Assembly (NCBI GenBank): GCA_016916535.1 | Contig: CP070276.1 | Location: 620,001 to 684,000 of the forward strand | Direction: 5' to 3' | DNA: 64,000 nucleotides | Source: Dysgonomonadaceae bacterium zrk40 | Lineage (GTDB): Bacteria; Bacteroidota; Bacteroidia; Bacteroidales; Dysgonomonadaceae | In this document: one piece after another, positions 63,099-64,000 of the stretch | Layout: each line of letters opens with the position of its first letter | How positions within the stretch are numbered: the stretch's first letter is position 1 | Position numbers and translations under genes: made by a program | Notes under the pieces: model-generated | What the model saw: the letters and a program-made list of their open reading frames with translations, nothing else | Told to the model about the DNA's origin: nothing | The model's database searches: none

Positions 63099-64000
63099 AT
63101 GGATAGCATTAAGTTTTTTAGCGAATTACCTTTTATAGTTGCACTAAAATCGTTTTTTAACGATTTAAAAGTTCCCATGAATTATGTGGCTGACGAGCCT
63201 ACAACAGCTAAAGACATTCTTAAAGATACTTATAAGGATAATGATACTTTCCAGTTGATTAATGATGTTTATTTTGTTGGGATGGTCGATGATGCCGCAT
63301 TTGATGGCAATCAATCACTCGATGTAGAGAAAATTAAATCAGACTACGACGGTATTCTGATTTTTGGTATTACGCTGAAAGAACGCCCCAATGGGTTATT
63401 TCCCACCCGTTCCCAATTGGCTGAAATATCAAGGGCTTTTAATCGTGAGTTTTATTATACACCTGTAGTAGTGGTATTCAAGTATAATGATCATTTAGCT
63501 TTTGCCAATACGGAGCGGTTGAAATATAAACAGGAATGGAGAGAAGGTGAAAAGGCTGGAAAAGTGAGCTTATTGAGAGATGTTAGTATTAATCAACCTC
63601 ATTCCGGACATTTGCGTATTCTCCGAGAATTGAAGGTTCCAACTACAGGAACTAAACGAATTGATTCTTTTGCTGCATTGTACCTATATTGGCAGGAAGT
63701 TTTTAGTGTCAATGTTCTCAACAAGAAATTCTATCTGGAACTTTCCAACTGGTATTTCTGGGCTATAAAACATGTAATCTTTCCCGGAAAACCGACGATG
63801 GAAGAAGCCATAAAAAAGAATGCTAATATTGATGACTTAATTCTAGAACATAAAGCAATAAATGTGATTCGTATGCTTACACGTTTGCTTTTTGTTTGGT
63901 TTATAAAAGAAAAGAAACTGATACCCGAAGAGTTATTTGAGTTGGAGGTACTTCAGAAAAAAATCCTTAAAGACATATCTCCTTATCATGAATATGGACT
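63099..64000 (+). CDS. Eco57I-like restriction-methylase, N-terminal part (runs off the window)
   Basis: The frame is open from ATG 63099 to the window end (300 codons, no stop). The visible part resembles the N-terminal region of large Eco57I-type/class I SAM-dependent DNA methyltransferases: SFFNDLKVPMNYVADEPTTA at the start, then LAEISRAFNREFYYTPVVVVFKY near residue 105, HSGHLRILREL near 165 and VIRMLTRLLFVWFIKEKKLI near 260-285. The methylase motifs (such as NPPY) would lie beyond the window. It follows the PLD-helicase gene in the same direction. The call would fail if no NPPY-type motif follows. Confidence 0.65.
   Translation, partial: MDSIKFFSELPFIVALKSFFNDLKVPMNYVADEPTTAKDILKDTYKDNDTFQLINDVYFVGMVDDAAFDGNQSLDVEKIKSDYDGILIFGITLKERPNGLFPTRSQLAEISRAFNREFYYTPVVVVFKYNDHLAFANTERLKYKQEWREGEKAGKVSLLRDVSINQPHSGHLRILRELKVPTTGTKRIDSFAALYLYWQEVFSVNVLNKKFYLELSNWYFWAIKHVIFPGKPTMEEAIKKNANIDDLILEHKAINVIRMLTRLLFVWFIKEKKLIPEELFELEVLQKKILKDISPYHEYG

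Overview
The window looks like a Bacteroidales chromosome (phylum Bacteroidota). It carries two SusC/SusD loci, a hybrid two-component regulator with sensor propeller and AraC domain, an ECF sigma/FecR pair, an UpxY-type NusG paralogue beside exopolysaccharide genes, BACON and SusE-like lipoproteins, and promoters of the form TTG-N18/19-TAnnTTTG. Genus is not assigned. Core regions have moderate G+C; the middle (about 8-17 kb) and the right end (58-64 kb) are AT-rich and look acquired.

Region 1 (1-7.8 kb) is an accessory replication-plus-lysis cassette: a partial Bacteroidales hypothetical, a small HTH protein, a D5-type primase-helicase, a toprim-like protein (DUF6371 type), a DUF6266 protein, a membrane/coiled-coil protein, a GH19-like endolysin and a lipoprotein with a C-terminal membrane anchor that fits a one-protein spanin. 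No capsid, tail, terminase or integrase gene is visible. The cassette is full of unexplained DNA structure: 11-bp phased CCATAC iterons, a twice-repeated long hairpin with a compensatory base change, a 3 x 56-bp array and a 10 x 21-bp array.

Region 2 (8-21 kb) is a decayed defence/mobile region. One long SIR2-domain gene on the minus strand is cut by an IS982-family element (target duplication TACTA) and an IS21-family element (duplication AGAATA); removing both restores a single 1247-codon reading frame. Next come a HigB toxin with a HigA antitoxin fused to an ImmA/IrrE-type peptidase domain, an intact AAA/DUF4143 ATPase, a deleted second ATPase, and short debris of the same family.

Region 3 (21-31 kb) is an ECF sigma, FecR anti-sigma, SusC (with STN signalling domain), SusD, NAGPA-type phosphodiester glycosidase and BACON/beta-helix lipoprotein locus that ends at a strong terminator. 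A SecB-like chaperone follows.

Region 4 (31.8-40.3 kb), mostly on the minus strand, is an exopolysaccharide locus: UpxY-like antiterminator, GH16 lipoprotein, three small proteins, UDP-sugar 4-epimerase, UDP-sugar 6-dehydrogenase, and an MBOAT/SGNH acyl-transfer pair. Each of the last two genes carries one frameshift.

Region 5 (40.4-57.5 kb) is carbohydrate use: membrane AraC regulator, GH97, alpha/beta-hydrolase, and an operon lipoprotein-SusC-SusD-GH30 divergent from a hybrid two-component regulator. A tRNA-Val(GAC) ends the region. Region 6 (57.5-64 kb) holds gene remnants, an IS3-family element with an internally deleted transposase, and a PLD-helicase followed by the start of an Eco57I-like methylase: a probable two-gene restriction-type defence system running off the window.
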